Numbered from the stretch's first letter, positions 1 through 8,601 are shown. The stretch is 64,000 nucleotides of DNA from Achromobacter pulmonis (GCF_002885955.2 NZ_POQS01000006.1:426637-490636), one strand, 5' to 3'. Translations and numbers: made by a program. The notes: generated from the sequence alone by a model not told the origin.

Positions 1-2210
1 AGCATCATGCCGCGCACGCCGCGGGCGTTGCGGCCCATCGGGCGCACGTCGTTCTCGTCGAAGCGCACGGCCTTGCCGGCGTCGGAGAACAGCATGACGT
101 CGTGCTTGCCGTCGGTCAGGTCGGCGCCGATCAGGTAGTCGCCGTCGTCCAGGTCCACGGCGATGATGCCGGCCTTGCGCGGATTGGAGAAGTCCGACAG
201 CGGCGTCTTCTTGACCGTGCCGCGCGAGGTCGCCATGAACACGTAGTGGTCTTCGCTGAATTCCTTGACCGGCAGCACCACCGTGATCTTCTCGCCGTCG
301 GCCAGCGGGAACATGTTGACGATGGGCTTGCCGCGCGAATTGCGCGTGCCCTGCGGCACTTCCCAGACCTTCAGCCAGTACACCCGGCCGCGGTTGGAGA
401 AGCACAGCAGGAAGTCGTGCGTGTTGGCGATGAAGAGCTGGTCGATCCAGTCGTTTTCCTTCATGGCCGTGGCCTGCTTGCCGCGTCCGCCGCGTTTTTG
501 CGAGCGGTATTCGGACAGCGGCTGGCTCTTGATGTAGCCGCCGTGCGACAGGGTCACGACCATGTCGGTCGGCGTGATCAGGTCTTCGGTGTCGAGTTCG
601 GTTGCGTTGAGCTCGATTTCCGAGCGGCGCGAGTCCTTGGCGCCGGTCGAGAACTCGGCCTTGATGGCCTGCAGTTCCTCGCCGATGATGGTGGTGATGC
701 GCTCGGGGCGCGCCAGGATGTCGAGCAGGTCGGCGATGGTGGACATGATGTCCTTGTATTCGCCGACGATCTTGTCCTGCTCCAGCCCGGTCAGGCGCTG
801 CAGGCGCATGTTCAGGATTTCCTGGGCCTGCGTATCGCTCAGGCGGTACAGGCCGTCGCCCTGCAGGCCGAATTCGGCGCCCAGGTCGTCCGGGCGGAAG
901 GCCGCGCGGCCTCCCGGCGTGTCGCCGTCGGCGCGCGACAGCATCTCGCGCACCAGCGACGAATCCCAGGAACGCGCCATCAGTTCCTGGCGCGCGACCG
1001 GCGGGGTCGGCGCAGCCTTGATGATGGCGATGAAGTCGTCGATGTTGGCCAGCGCCACGGCCAGGCCTTCCAGCACGTGGCCGCGTTCGCGGGCCTTGCG
1101 CAGCTGGAACACCGTGCGGCGCGTGACCACTTCCCGGCGGTGCTGCAGGAAGTAGTCGATCATCTGCTTCAGGTTGAGCAGGCGCGGCTGGCCGTCGACC
1201 AGCGCCACCAGGTTCATCCCGAAGGTGTCCTGCAGCTGCGTGTTCTTGTAGAGGTTGTTCAGGACGACCTCGGGAACCTCGCCGCGCTTGAGCTCGATGA
1301 CCAGGCGCATGCCGTCCTTGTCGGACTCGTCGCGGATGTCGGAGATGCCTTCGATCTTCTTGTCGTTGACCAGCTCGGCGATGCGCTCCTGCAGCGTCTT
1401 CTTGTTGACCTGGTAGGGAATCGCGTCGACCACGATGGCCTGGCGGTTGCCCTTCTCCATGTCCTCGAAGTGGGTCTTGGCGCGCATGACCACGCGGCCG
1501 CGGCCGGTGCGGTAGCCTTCGCGCACGCCCGACATGCCGTAGATGACGCCGCCGGTGGGGAAATCGGGCGCCGGGATGAGCTCCATGAGCTCGTCGACCG
1601 AACACGCCGGATTGCGCAGGCAGTACAGGCAGCCGTCGACCACTTCCTGCAGGTTGTGGGGCGGAATGTTGGTGGCCATGCCCACCGCGATGCCCGAACT
1701 GCCGTTGACCAGCAGGTTGGGCAGGCGCGACGGCAGCAGCAGCGGTTCCTGTTCGCTGCCGTCGTAGTTGGGGCCGAAGTCCACCGTTTCCTGGTCGATG
1801 TCGGCCAGCAGCTCGTGGGCGATCTTGGCCAGGCGGATTTCGGTGTAACGCATCGCCGCGGCGTTGTCGCCGTCGATCGAGCCGAAGTTGCCCTGGCCGT
1901 CCACCAGCATGTAGCGCATGGAGAAATCCTGCGCCATGCGGACGATGGTGTCGTAGACGGACTGGTCGCCGTGGGGGTGGTACTTACCGATGACGTCCCC
2001 GACGATACGCGCCGACTTCTTATAGGCGCGGTTCCAGTCGTTGTTCAGTTCGTGCATCGCGTAGAGCACGCGCCGGTGGACGGGCTTGAGGCCGTCCCGC
2101 ACATCCGGTAGCGCCCGACCCACGATCACGCTCATCGCGTAATCGAGGTAACTGCGGCGCATCTCTTCTTCCAGCGATACCGGAAGCGTCTCCTTGGCAA
2201 AGGAATCCAT
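1..2210 (-). CDS. gyrA: DNA gyrase subunit A (N-terminal ~736 residues; 3' end off the left edge)
   Basis: GyrA is the DNA-cleaving subunit of the type II topoisomerase that introduces negative supercoils. Translation from the ATG at 2208-2210 begins MDSFAKETLPVSLEEEMRR and shows the catalytic tyrosine at residue 122 (AAAMRYTE) and the GQGNFGSIDGD segment. The quinolone-resistance region reads HPHGDQSVYD, so the position equal to E. coli Ser83 is Gln, with Ser84 and Asp87. The start of the C-terminal beta-pinwheel is present (GGYIKSQPLSEYRSQKRGGRG, about residue 540) and the frame stays open to base 1. The gene is divergent from ompA. Confidence in identity is very high; only the 3' end is missing because of the window edge. 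Confidence 0.98.
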   Translation of the reverse strand, partial: MDSFAKETLPVSLEEEMRRSYLDYAMSVIVGRALPDVRDGLKPVHRRVLYAMHELNNDWNRAYKKSARIVGDVIGKYHPHGDQSVYDTIVRMAQDFSMRYMLVDGQGNFGSIDGDNAAAMRYTEIRLAKIAHELLADIDQETVDFGPNYDGSEQEPLLLPSRLPNLLVNGSSGIAVGMATNIPPHNLQEVVDGCLYCLRNPACSVDELMELIPAPDFPTGGVIYGMSGVREGYRTGRGRVVMRAKTHFEDMEKGNRQAIVVDAIPYQVNKKTLQERIAELVNDKKIEGISDIRDESDKDGMRLVIELKRGEVPEVVLNNLYKNTQLQDTFGMNLVALVDGQPRLLNLKQMIDYFLQHRREVVTRRTVFQLRKARERGHVLEGLAVALANIDDFIAIIKAAPTPPVARQELMARSWDSSLVREMLSRADGDTPGGRAAFRPDDLGAEFGLQGDGLYRLSDTQAQEILNMRLQRLTGLEQDKIVGEYKDIMSTIADLLDILARPERITTIIGEELQAIKAEFSTGAKDSRRSEIELNATELDTEDLITPTDMVVTLSHGGYIKSQPLSEYRSQKRGGRGKQATAMKENDWIDQLFIANTHDFLLCFSNRGRVYWLKVWEVPQGTRNSRGKPIVNMFPLADGEKITVVLPVKEFSEDHYVFMATSRGTVKKTPLSDFSNPRKAGIIAVDLDDGDYLIGADLTDGKHDVMLFSDAGKAVRFDENDVRPMGRNARGVRGMM

Positions 2211-2624
2211 ATATATAACGACAGAATCGTGTAAGGAGGAACCCGGGCCGGGTAAACAGGAAATTCTATCATTCGATTCACCGAGCGGTCAGAAGGAGCG
2301 CCCCGGGACGCTCGCCGGCGGGCCCGGCCGGACGACATCCAGACCCGGCCGCCGGCGCGTCCGCCCGCGCCCTGCGGGCCTGTTGTCAAAAACCAACATG
2401 GAAAACCGATGGAGCGCCGAAAACGTCATATCCAGCGTCAATGCGCCTGTCCAGGGAAGCCAAAGCCCCCCAAATGCCTTAAGATTGTTTCCAGCACGCA
2501 GGAAACCCAGTAGCTATTCCTTTGAACCAGCTCTTGGCGTTGCTATACTGGCCCCGTTTTCCTGATATGCGGCGGGGGTTCGCTGCGAGTCACTTATCCA
2601 GCTTCAAGCTCAACGAGGAGAAAC
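2211..2624. other. gyrA-ompA divergent intergenic region
   Basis: This 414-bp spacer separates two divergent genes and I see no convincing gene in it. For ompA it holds a clear promoter (2522-2549, listed separately). For gyrA a plausible minus-strand -10 (TAGAAT, complement of 2263-2268) lies about 55 bp before the start codon with a poor -35 match (CTGACC), so that promoter is tentative. The interval 2290-2400 is very GC-rich. Confidence 0.6.
2522..2549 (+). promoter_or_regulatory. Predicted sigma-70 promoter of ompA
   Basis: TTGAAC (2522-2527) and TATACT (2544-2549) are separated by 16 bp and lie about 75 bp upstream of the ompA start. Both hexamers are close to consensus, fitting a highly expressed outer-membrane protein. 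A strong ribosome-binding site, GAGGAG, lies at about 2613-2618, seven bases before the ATG. Confidence 0.7.
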
Positions 2625-3218
2625 ATGAACAAACCCTCCAAATTCGCTCTGGCGCTCGCCTTCGCCGCCGTCACGGCCTCGGGTGTAGCCTCGGCCCAGA
2701 CCTATCCCGACACGGTGGACAACTGGCGCAATCCGTTCGGTGACGTTTGGAAGAACGGCACGAACGAACTGTGCTGGCGCGATGCGTTCTGGACCCCGGC
2801 CACCGGCATCCCCGGCTGCGACGGCGTTCCGGTTGCGCAACAGAAGCCGAAGCCCGCCCCGATGGCGGCCAAGGTCGTGTTCAACGCCGACACGTTCTTC
2901 GACTTCGACAAGTCGACCCTGAAGCCCGAAGGCCGCCAGCTGCTGGACCAAGTCGCCCAGCAAGCCAACGGCATCGACCTCGAAACCATCATCGCTGTGG
3001 GCCACACCGACTCGATCGGCACCGAAGCCTACAACCAGAAGCTGTCCGAGCGTCGTGCCGCTTCGGTCAAGAGCTACCTGGTCAGCAAGGGTATCGACCC
3101 CAACCGTATCTACACGGAAGGCAAGGGCGAGCTGAACCCGATCGCTTCCAACAAGACGAAGGAAGGCCGCGCCCAGAACCGTCGCGTTGAGATCGAAATC
3201 GTGGGTAGCCGCAAGTAA
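2625..3218 (+). CDS. ompA: OmpA-family outer membrane protein
   Basis: A 197-residue envelope protein that should anchor the outer membrane to peptidoglycan. Residues 1-24 form a Sec signal peptide ending ASGVASA, cleaved before QTYPDT. A short tryptophan-rich linker (residues ~28-60) has two cysteines. The C-terminal OmpA-like peptidoglycan-binding domain starts at about residue 75 (VVFNADTFFDFDKSTL) and carries the family signature GHTDSIGTEAYNQKLSERRA, which includes the diaminopimelate-contacting Asp and Arg. There is no eight-stranded barrel, so it is the short form; as I recall the protein called OmpA in Bordetella has this layout. It has its own promoter and terminator. Confidence 0.95.
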   Translation: MNKPSKFALALAFAAVTASGVASAQTYPDTVDNWRNPFGDVWKNGTNELCWRDAFWTPATGIPGCDGVPVAQQKPKPAPMAAKVVFNADTFFDFDKSTLKPEGRQLLDQVAQQANGIDLETIIAVGHTDSIGTEAYNQKLSERRAASVKSYLVSKGIDPNRIYTEGKGELNPIASNKTKEGRAQNRRVEIEIVGSRK

Positions 3219-3242
3219 TTGCCGGACTAGCTACAATAAAGG

Positions 3243-3268
3243 GGCCTCGCATAGCGAGGCCTTTTTTT
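3243..3268 (+). terminator. Rho-independent terminator of ompA
   Basis: Perfect 8-bp stem GGCCTCGC / GCGAGGCC with an ATA loop, followed by seven T residues, 25 bp after the ompA stop codon. Confidence 0.92.
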
Positions 3269-3368
3269 CGTCGCCTGCGCACCCTTTTGGTGCAGTGGTG
3301 CGGCGCCCCTCCTCGCCAGGCGCGCAGGAGCCCCTCTATATATAGCGTCGCCTTACGCTGGACTGCCC

Positions 3369-4097
3369 ATGACCACGCAAACCCACGACACCGCCCGCCC
3401 CGCCGTCAACGCCGACCAGGCCGAACTGGACAAGTTCGGCGCCCTGGCCAGCCGCTGGTGGGACCCTGAAAGCGAGTTCAAGCCGCTGCACGCCATCAAT
3501 CCGCTGCGGCTCGAATGGATCCAGGAGTGCGCGGGCAGCCTGGCCGGCAAGACCGTGCTGGACGTGGGCTGCGGCGGCGGCATCCTGTCCGAGTCCATGG
3601 CCAAAAGCGGCGCGGCGGTCACCGGCATCGACCTGGCCGACAAATCCCTGAAGGTGGCGCGCCTGCACGGCCTGGAATCCGGCGTGCAAGTGGAATACCG
3701 CAAGGTCCCGGTCGAAGAGCTGGCGGCCGAACGGCCCGGCCACTACGACGTGGTCACCTGCATGGAAATGCTGGAACACGTGCCGGACCCGGCCTCCATC
3801 GTGCGCGCGTGCTCGACCCTGGTCAAACCGGGCGGCTGGGTGTTCTTCTCCACCCTGAACCGCAACCCCAAATCCTTCCTGTTCGCCATCGTGGGCGCGG
3901 AATACGTGCTGCGCCTGCTGCCGCGCGGCACCCACAGCTACGAGCAGTTCATCAAGCCCAGCGAGCTGTCGGCGGCGGCGCGCGGCGCCGGCCTGGAGCC
4001 GGTCGGCATGCGCGGCATGGAATACAACCCGATCACCCAGATCTACTCCCTGTCATCCGATACTTCGGTCAACTACCTGATGGCTACCCGCAAATGA
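3369..4097 (+). CDS. ubiG: Ubiquinone biosynthesis O-methyltransferase
   Basis: UbiG performs the two S-adenosylmethionine-dependent O-methylations of ubiquinone synthesis. The 242-residue protein has the family's usual length. Its N-terminus (DQAELDKFGALASRWWDPE) is diagnostic, the SAM-binding motif I is LDVGCGGGILSESMA (about residues 61-75), and VTCMEMLEHVPDP supplies the post-I/II region. The stop overlaps the start of the next gene (ATGA), so ubiG and gph are co-transcribed, an arrangement common in Bordetella and other betaproteobacteria. Confidence 0.96.
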   Translation: MTTQTHDTARPAVNADQAELDKFGALASRWWDPESEFKPLHAINPLRLEWIQECAGSLAGKTVLDVGCGGGILSESMAKSGAAVTGIDLADKSLKVARLHGLESGVQVEYRKVPVEELAAERPGHYDVVTCMEMLEHVPDPASIVRACSTLVKPGGWVFFSTLNRNPKSFLFAIVGAEYVLRLLPRGTHSYEQFIKPSELSAAARGAGLEPVGMRGMEYNPITQIYSLSSDTSVNYLMATRK

Positions 4098-4768
4098 GCG
4101 CCCTGATCCTGTTCGACTTCGACGGCACGCTGGCCGACACCGCCCCCGACCTCGCCGCCGCGGCCAACCGCCAACGCACCCGCAAGGGCCTGGAACCGAT
4201 GGCCTACGAACTGCTGCGTCCGGTGGCCTCGCAGGGCGCGCGCGGCCTGCTGCGCGTGGCGCTGGGCCTCAAGCCCGGAGATCCCGACTACGAGCCCACC
4301 CGCCTGCAGTTCCTGGAAGACTACGCGGCCGGCTCCACCGTCCACAGCAAGCTGTTCCCCGGCATCGGCGAGCTGCTGGCCGATATCCGCCGCCGCGGCC
4401 TGTCCTGGGGCATCGTCACCAACAAGGTCACCTACCTGACTCTGCCCATCGTCGAACACCTGGACCTGACGCGCGACAGCGCCGTGCTGGTCTGCGGCGA
4501 TACCACGGCGCACGCCAAGCCCCATCCCCTGCCGCTGCAGCACGCCGCGCGCGAGGCCGGCTTTGCCGTGGACCGCTGCGTCTACGTCGGCGACGACCTG
4601 CGCGACATCCAGGCCGCGCACGCCGCCGGCATGCCCGCCGTCGCCGCGGCCTATGGCTACGTCGGCGAAGACGACAACATCACGACCTGGGAAGCCGAGA
4701 CCTGCGCCCACTCCCCCGCGGAGCTGTGGCCGGCCATCGAGCCCCTGCTGCCCAGCGACCTGCGCTAG
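4094..4768 (+). CDS. gph: HAD-family phosphoglycolate phosphatase
   Basis: A 224-residue HAD hydrolase. Motif I is FDFDGTLADTAPD (nucleophile Asp and acid/base Asp near residue 8), motif II is VTNK (about residue 115), and motif III/IV is KPHPLPLQHAA followed by VYVGDDLRDIQAAHAAG. It follows ubiG with a 4-bp overlap. Phosphoglycolate is the classical substrate, but homologues in this ubiG-gph position can act on N-acetylmuramate 6-phosphate (MupP), and the sequence alone does not separate the two. The fold and catalytic residues are certain; the exact substrate is inferred. Confidence 0.88.
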   Translation: MSALILFDFDGTLADTAPDLAAAANRQRTRKGLEPMAYELLRPVASQGARGLLRVALGLKPGDPDYEPTRLQFLEDYAAGSTVHSKLFPGIGELLADIRRRGLSWGIVTNKVTYLTLPIVEHLDLTRDSAVLVCGDTTAHAKPHPLPLQHAAREAGFAVDRCVYVGDDLRDIQAAHAAGMPAVAAAYGYVGEDDNITTWEAETCAHSPAELWPAIEPLLPSDLR

Positions 4769-4779
4769 AGCCGCCCGAT

Positions 4780-4800
4780 GGGACGGGCCGCGCCCGTCCC
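4780..4800. terminator. GC-rich hairpin after gph (possible terminator)
   Basis: Perfect 9-bp inverted repeat GGGACGGGC / GCCCGTCCC with a 3-nt loop, 11 bp after the gph stop. No T-tract follows, so it may only stabilise the 3' end or assist Rho-dependent termination. Confidence 0.4.
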
Positions 4801-5012
4801 GGTCCCGGCGCCGGTCAGGCGAATTAGTCTGATAGACGGAATAATCTTTCCGCGATCGCCATCTTTATCCTGATAGCCCGGTCACTTAAAGTGTGACCCA
4901 TGCACGGCATCAGGGTCTACCCGAAGCCTTCGCCGCAATCTCCGCCGCGGCGGCGCCCTCCCTTCACCATCGCCTGTCCGCGCGCCGCGGTGCGTCGCGC
5001 CCGAGAACGCCC

Positions 5013-6191
5013 ATGCTATTGCCCATCCTGCTGCTTTCCGCCGCCGGCTTCACCATCCTGACGACGGAATTCCTGATCGTCGGACTGCTGCCGGGACTGG
5101 CCCGCGACCTGGACGTCACCGTGTCCCAGGCCGGCCTGCTGGTCTCGCTGTTCGCCTTCACCGTGGCCGCGACCGGGCCGCTGCTGACCGCGCTCATGGC
5201 CAACATCGAGCGCAAGCGGCTGTTCATCGGCGTGCTGCTGCTTTTCGGCCTGTCCAACGCGCTGGCGGCGGTCGCCCCCAACATCTGGGTCATGGCCGTC
5301 GCCCGCTTCGTCCCGGCGCTGGCCCTGCCCGTGTTCTGGTCCCTGGCCAGCGCCACGGCGGTCGAGCTGGTCGGCCCGGCCCGCGCCGGCCGCGCCATTT
5401 CCACGGTGGCCTTCGGCATCGTGGCCGCCACGGTGTTCGGCATTCCCATCGGCGTGCTCATCTCCGACGCCTTCGGCTGGCGCGCCGCCTTCGCCGTGCT
5501 GTCGGCCGTCGCCTTCGCCAAGGCCGTGCTGCTGCTTTTCGCCTTCCCCAGCATCCGGGTGCACGGCGACGGCGTCCGGCTCATTACGCAGCTGCGCATC
5601 CTGCGCCGCCCCATCGTGGTCGGCCACGTGCTGCTTTCGCTGCTGGTCTTCACCGGCATGTTCACCGCCTACACCTACCTGGCCGATATGTTGGAGCGGC
5701 TGGCCGGTTTCAACGGCCAGATCGTGGGCTGGACCATGATGGCGTTCGGCGCGGTCGGCCTGGTCGGCAACACCCTGGGCGGCCGCCTGGTAGACCGCAG
5801 CCCGCTGGGCGCCACCGCCCTCTTCTCCAGCCTGATGGCCGCCGGCCTGGCCGCGCTGGCGCCGGTCATGGCCTCGCACGGCCTGCTGGCCGTGGCGCTG
5901 GGCGTCTGGGGCATCGCGCAGGCGGCGCTCTTCATCGTGTGCCACGTGCGGCTGATGAAATCCGCCCCCGAAGCGCCGGCGTTTGCCGCGTCCCTGAATA
6001 TCTCGGGCGCCAACATCGGCATCGGCCTGGGCGCCGTGGTCGGCGGCCACGTCATCGACCAGTACGGCCTGGGCGCCCTGGGCTGGGCCGCCGCCGCCAT
6101 CGTCGGCCTTTCGGTCGGTCTGGCTTTGCTGCTGATGGCCGCCTCCCGCGCCCGCCCGGCGGCCAAGGCCGCCTGCCCGAACCCGGCCTGA
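5013..6191 (+). CDS. MFS transporter (DHA1 drug/arabinose-efflux type)
   Basis: A roughly 392-residue inner-membrane protein with about 12 hydrophobic segments. The MFS signature region between helices 2 and 3 is LMANIERKRLFIG. The opening MLLPILLLSAAGFTILTTEFLIVGLLPGLARDL resembles the AraJ/YdhP proton-coupled exporters. I place the start at ATG 5013, because an in-frame start 40 codons earlier (4893) would add an arginine- and alanine-rich stretch unlike the family; the ribosome-binding site is weak in both cases. It stands alone, and its substrate cannot be told from sequence. Confidence 0.85.
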   Translation: MLLPILLLSAAGFTILTTEFLIVGLLPGLARDLDVTVSQAGLLVSLFAFTVAATGPLLTALMANIERKRLFIGVLLLFGLSNALAAVAPNIWVMAVARFVPALALPVFWSLASATAVELVGPARAGRAISTVAFGIVAATVFGIPIGVLISDAFGWRAAFAVLSAVAFAKAVLLLFAFPSIRVHGDGVRLITQLRILRRPIVVGHVLLSLLVFTGMFTAYTYLADMLERLAGFNGQIVGWTMMAFGAVGLVGNTLGGRLVDRSPLGATALFSSLMAAGLAALAPVMASHGLLAVALGVWGIAQAALFIVCHVRLMKSAPEAPAFAASLNISGANIGIGLGAVVGGHVIDQYGLGALGWAAAAIVGLSVGLALLLMAASRARPAAKAACPNPA

Positions 6192-6215
6192 CCGGCGCTG
6201 TCTCCCCCGGGCCAC

Positions 6216-6239
6216 GCCTGCACGGGAAACCGTGCAGGC
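6216..6239 (+). terminator. Hairpin between the MFS gene and ssrA
   Basis: Perfect 10-bp stem GCCTGCACGG / CCGTGCAGGC capped by a GAAA tetraloop, 24 bp after the MFS stop codon. The following bases are only moderately T-rich, so it may end transcription or block read-through into ssrA. Confidence 0.5.
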
Positions 6240-6271
6240 TATGGGATTTCCCAGTACAATAGGTCTTACTT

Positions 6272-6660
6272 GGGGCCGATCCGGATTCGACGTGGGTCGC
6301 GAAACAACTCAGGGCATGCCGAGCACCAGTTCGCTCGTTAATCCACTGGAACACTACAAACGCCAACGACGAGCGTTTCGCTCTCGCCGCTTAAGCGGTG
6401 AGCCGCTGCACTGATCTGTCCTTGGGTCAGGCGGAGGAAGGCAACTTCCTAGGGGGGCAACCCTCGAACCGCAGCAGCGACATTCACAAGGAATCGGTTT
6501 GAACTGGGGTCACACGGTTCAAATTTAAATTACGTGAATCGCTCTGGTCCGGCCTGTCGGTTGGCTAAGTCCAGGGTTAAAACTAAATAGATCGACTACG
6601 CATGTAGAACTGGTTGCGGAGGGCTTGCGGACGGGGGTTCAATTCCCCCCGGCTCCACCA
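6272..6660 (+). ncRNA. ssrA: Transfer-messenger RNA (tmRNA)
   Basis: tmRNA rescues stalled ribosomes by trans-translation. The 5' end (GGGGCCGATCCGGATTCGACG) and 3' end (GGTTCAATTCCCCCCGGCTCCACCA) form the tRNA-like domain with an encoded CCA. The resume codon and tag are at about 6364-6396 and read ANDERFALAA followed by TAA, the betaproteobacterial tag ending in the LAA degron. A possible -10 (TACAAT) is at 6255-6260. The 3' end of ssrA is a well-known integration target, and the prophage begins just downstream. Confidence 0.97.
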
Positions 6661-6688
6661 AATTCCGCTTTATTATCAAGCACTTAGA

Positions 6689-6720
6689 AAAGGCCAACTC
6701 AAAAAGTTGGCCTTTTTTTT
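6689..6720 (+). terminator. Rho-independent terminator of ssrA
   Basis: AAGGCCAACT and AGTTGGCCTT pair around a short A-rich loop and are followed by a run of T residues, 30 bp after the tmRNA CCA end. The prophage boundary must lie between the tmRNA 3' end and yedK. Confidence 0.9.
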
Positions 6721-6874
6721 GGGCTGTTTTGGGCTGCGTGGTCAGCTTTTTGGTCAGCATTTATTCGGGCTTTGCGCTGTATGTCCATCCAGCCTTCCGC
6801 AGGCCCGAATGCCGGAAAGTTCGCCCTGGGCTTCCTTGCTTCTATACTGGTTCTCCGCTGGTCAGGAGTGCGCT

Positions 6875-7549
6875 ATGTGCGGTCGCATTGTCCAGAAGTC
6901 AGGCCCTATGGATTACGTCGAGCGCCTGTTCCCCAACCTGCGCCGGATCTTTGCCGATTCCGCAGGACCGCGCTACAACATCCCGCCAGGCACAAGGCCG
7001 CTGACCATGCACCGCTTCGCCGGCGACTTTGAGCTGGAGCGCCTACACTGGGGCTGGCGCCCGCACAATTCGAAGTACTTCATGTCAAGCGCGCGGCTGG
7101 ACAAGATCCTCGCCGGCGCCTGGCCCTGGAAGATGCTCACCGCGCGCGGCCGCATCCTGGTGCCGGCGGACTGCTGGTATGAATGGAAGCCCCTGGCCGA
7201 TGGGCCGAAGCCGCCCAAGCAGCCCTACTACATCCACGCGACCGACAATGCACCGCTGTTCTTCGCAGCCCTTAGTAACTGGCGCCCCGGCGCCGACAAA
7301 GACGAAGCCCACGGCTTTGCACTCGTCACCAATGACTCCCTGGGCGGCATGATCGACGTTCACGACCGGCGGCCGGTAGCGCTACCGGCCGACCTCGCCA
7401 TCCACTGGGTGGACCCGGAGTTTCCCACCGCCCAGGCGCTTGCGCTGCTGGAGCATGGCCTACCGGAAACGGCGTTCACCTGGCACCCGGTGCGCAAAGA
7501 AGTGGGCAATTCCAAATACCAGCTCGCCGACGCAATCGACCCCATTTAA
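6875..7549 (+). CDS. yedK: SOS response-associated peptidase (SRAP/YedK family)
   Basis: A 224-residue SRAP protein. Family members form a covalent thiazolidine link with abasic sites in single-stranded DNA through Cys2, protecting them. Starting at ATG 6875 (AGGAG at 6864-6868) gives MCGRIVQ with the essential Cys2; an upstream in-frame start would bury that cysteine and is rejected. Other motifs are YNIPPG (substrate pocket), WGW, ILVPADCWYEW (active-site Glu) and MIDVHDRRPVAL (active-site His; many relatives have HDRMP here). It sits between ssrA and the lysis genes on the opposite strand to the phage late operon, like a lysogenic-conversion gene. Confidence 0.92.
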   Translation: MCGRIVQKSGPMDYVERLFPNLRRIFADSAGPRYNIPPGTRPLTMHRFAGDFELERLHWGWRPHNSKYFMSSARLDKILAGAWPWKMLTARGRILVPADCWYEWKPLADGPKPPKQPYYIHATDNAPLFFAALSNWRPGADKDEAHGFALVTNDSLGGMIDVHDRRPVALPADLAIHWVDPEFPTAQALALLEHGLPETAFTWHPVRKEVGNSKYQLADAIDPI

Positions 7550-7559
7550 AGCGGAATAT

Positions 7560-7577
7560 ACTGGATATACAACCAGT
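7560..7577. promoter_or_regulatory. LexA-like operator
   Basis: The 18-bp ACTGGATATACAACCAGT has perfect ACTGG / CCAGT half-sites and fits the LexA pattern CTG-N10-CAG. It lies between the yedK stop and the start of the next small gene, 10 bp before its ATG. An SOS-controlled promoter is plausible given the neighbouring SRAP gene, but this is inferred from the pattern only. Confidence 0.5.
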
Positions 7578-7587
7578 GTTTTCCGCT

Positions 7588-7881
7588 ATGCCGTTCAAAG
7601 AGCCCCTGACCGCCGACCAGCTACGCGCAATCCGAGAGCGCCAGCCCTGGAACCCAGATGTAATGGCACTGCTCTGGGAAGTGAAGCGCTTGCGCGCGGC
7701 CTTGCTGCGCCTACACCAAGTGTCATTCGAACTGAAACGCCCCACCGGCTTGATGGGAGGCATCTACGATGACTTGATCCAGCAGTTGGCGACAGAGCCA
7801 TGCGTGAAAGAAAAGGACCAGCTTGTGCAGGAACTGCTAGAGCCTGCCTCCAAAGTACGCAAGGGAATGGCGCCGCGCTAA
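7588..7881 (+). CDS. Small hypothetical prophage protein
   Basis: A 97-residue predicted soluble protein beginning MPFKEPLTADQLRAIRERQP. The first third resembles a short helical motif seen in small phage proteins; the remainder is helical and charged with no signal peptide or membrane segment. I chose ATG 7588 over an in-frame GTG four codons upstream, because that GTG lies inside the LexA-like palindrome. I do not recognise a family. The position right after a LexA-like operator suggests DNA-damage induction. Confidence 0.6.
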   Translation: MPFKEPLTADQLRAIRERQPWNPDVMALLWEVKRLRAALLRLHQVSFELKRPTGLMGGIYDDLIQQLATEPCVKEKDQLVQELLEPASKVRKGMAPR

Positions 7882-7918
7882 CGGCACCACGCGCGCGTCG
7901 GCGCACGATGGGCAACGG

Positions 7919-8335
7919 CTAGTGGATACGCTCCATGCGCCAGTCTGTTGTGATGCCGTTCCCGGTCATCCCGACTCGATACTCGTAAGTAGCTCCCGCC
8001 TGGACGTTGACCTCTTGGTACTGTATTGGCTCGGTGACGTTGTTTGTCTGGAGCCCCAGCCTCCTAGCCCCGGGCGCAACATGCAGATCTAGCACACGAT
8101 TTGCATCGACGTTGGCAACATGGCGCCCGTCCACATAGATGAGCACGGAAATTCCCGAACCAAAAACACCGCGGTCCCTGATGATCCGAATGGTGCCCTT
8201 GTCCGCGCTCTCATTTAGCAGGGCGGGGTCAAGCACAGAAGAGGCCTTGGCCCGTGGAGCCGTCTTTACGTCGGCTGGCGTTGAGGCGCATCCCGACATG
8301 GCCGCCAGCAGCAAAATCGCGACTTGCTTACGCAT
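7919..8335 (-). CDS. Predicted lipoprotein
   Basis: A 138-residue protein with a lipoprotein signal peptide: MRKQVAILLLAAMSGC, where Cys16 is the predicted lipidation site. The mature part is beta-rich and has a PEGA-like feel (IYVDGRHVANVDANRVLDLHVAPGARRLGL), consistent with a small periplasmic or surface domain. It lies downstream of Rz1 on the same strand, where phages often carry conversion genes. The function is unknown; roles in the lysogen envelope or in superinfection exclusion are only possibilities. Confidence 0.75.
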   Translation of the reverse strand: MRKQVAILLLAAMSGCASTPADVKTAPRAKASSVLDPALLNESADKGTIRIIRDRGVFGSGISVLIYVDGRHVANVDANRVLDLHVAPGARRLGLQTNNVTEPIQYQEVNVQAGATYEYRVGMTGNGITTDWRMERIH

Positions 8336-8382
8336 CTACTTTCCCTCTTCTATAGATCTGCGCGCCAACTATACCCCACGCC

Positions 8383-8601
8383 CTAGGGGTCGCAGAGCGC
8401 GCGCCAGGTTTCATTCCCTTCCAGCACTTGGCGCCGCACCGGCCCCGGGGTCTGGTCCACTTGCGCGGCAGAATCGAAGTAGACCGGCCGCGCGTGGTCG
8501 CAGTACTCAACGCCGACCCTGGCGGGGGCCGCGCACCCAGTCAGACTTAAGCCTATCAGCAACAGCATCATCATCCCGGCGGGCCACGCTCTCCTGCACA
8601 T
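8383..8601 (-). CDS. Rz1-like spanin outer-membrane lipoprotein
   Basis: A 72-residue lipoprotein that begins inside the Rz gene in a different frame and runs past its end. It starts MCRRAWPAGMMMLLLIGLSLTGC, with lipobox LTGC. Together with Rz it would form the two-component spanin that fuses inner and outer membranes in the last step of lysis. The out-of-frame overlap with an Rz-like gene is the main evidence, since Rz1 proteins share little sequence. A start eight codons later (MMMLLL) is also possible. Confidence 0.78.
   Translation of the reverse strand: MCRRAWPAGMMMLLLIGLSLTGCAAPARVGVEYCDHARPVYFDSAAQVDQTPGPVRRQVLEGNETWRALCDP

Noticed and set aside
102..2111. Long open frame on the plus strand opposite gyrA
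   Set aside because: It is an antisense shadow of gyrA caused by high GC; no recognisable protein features and gyrA itself is certain.
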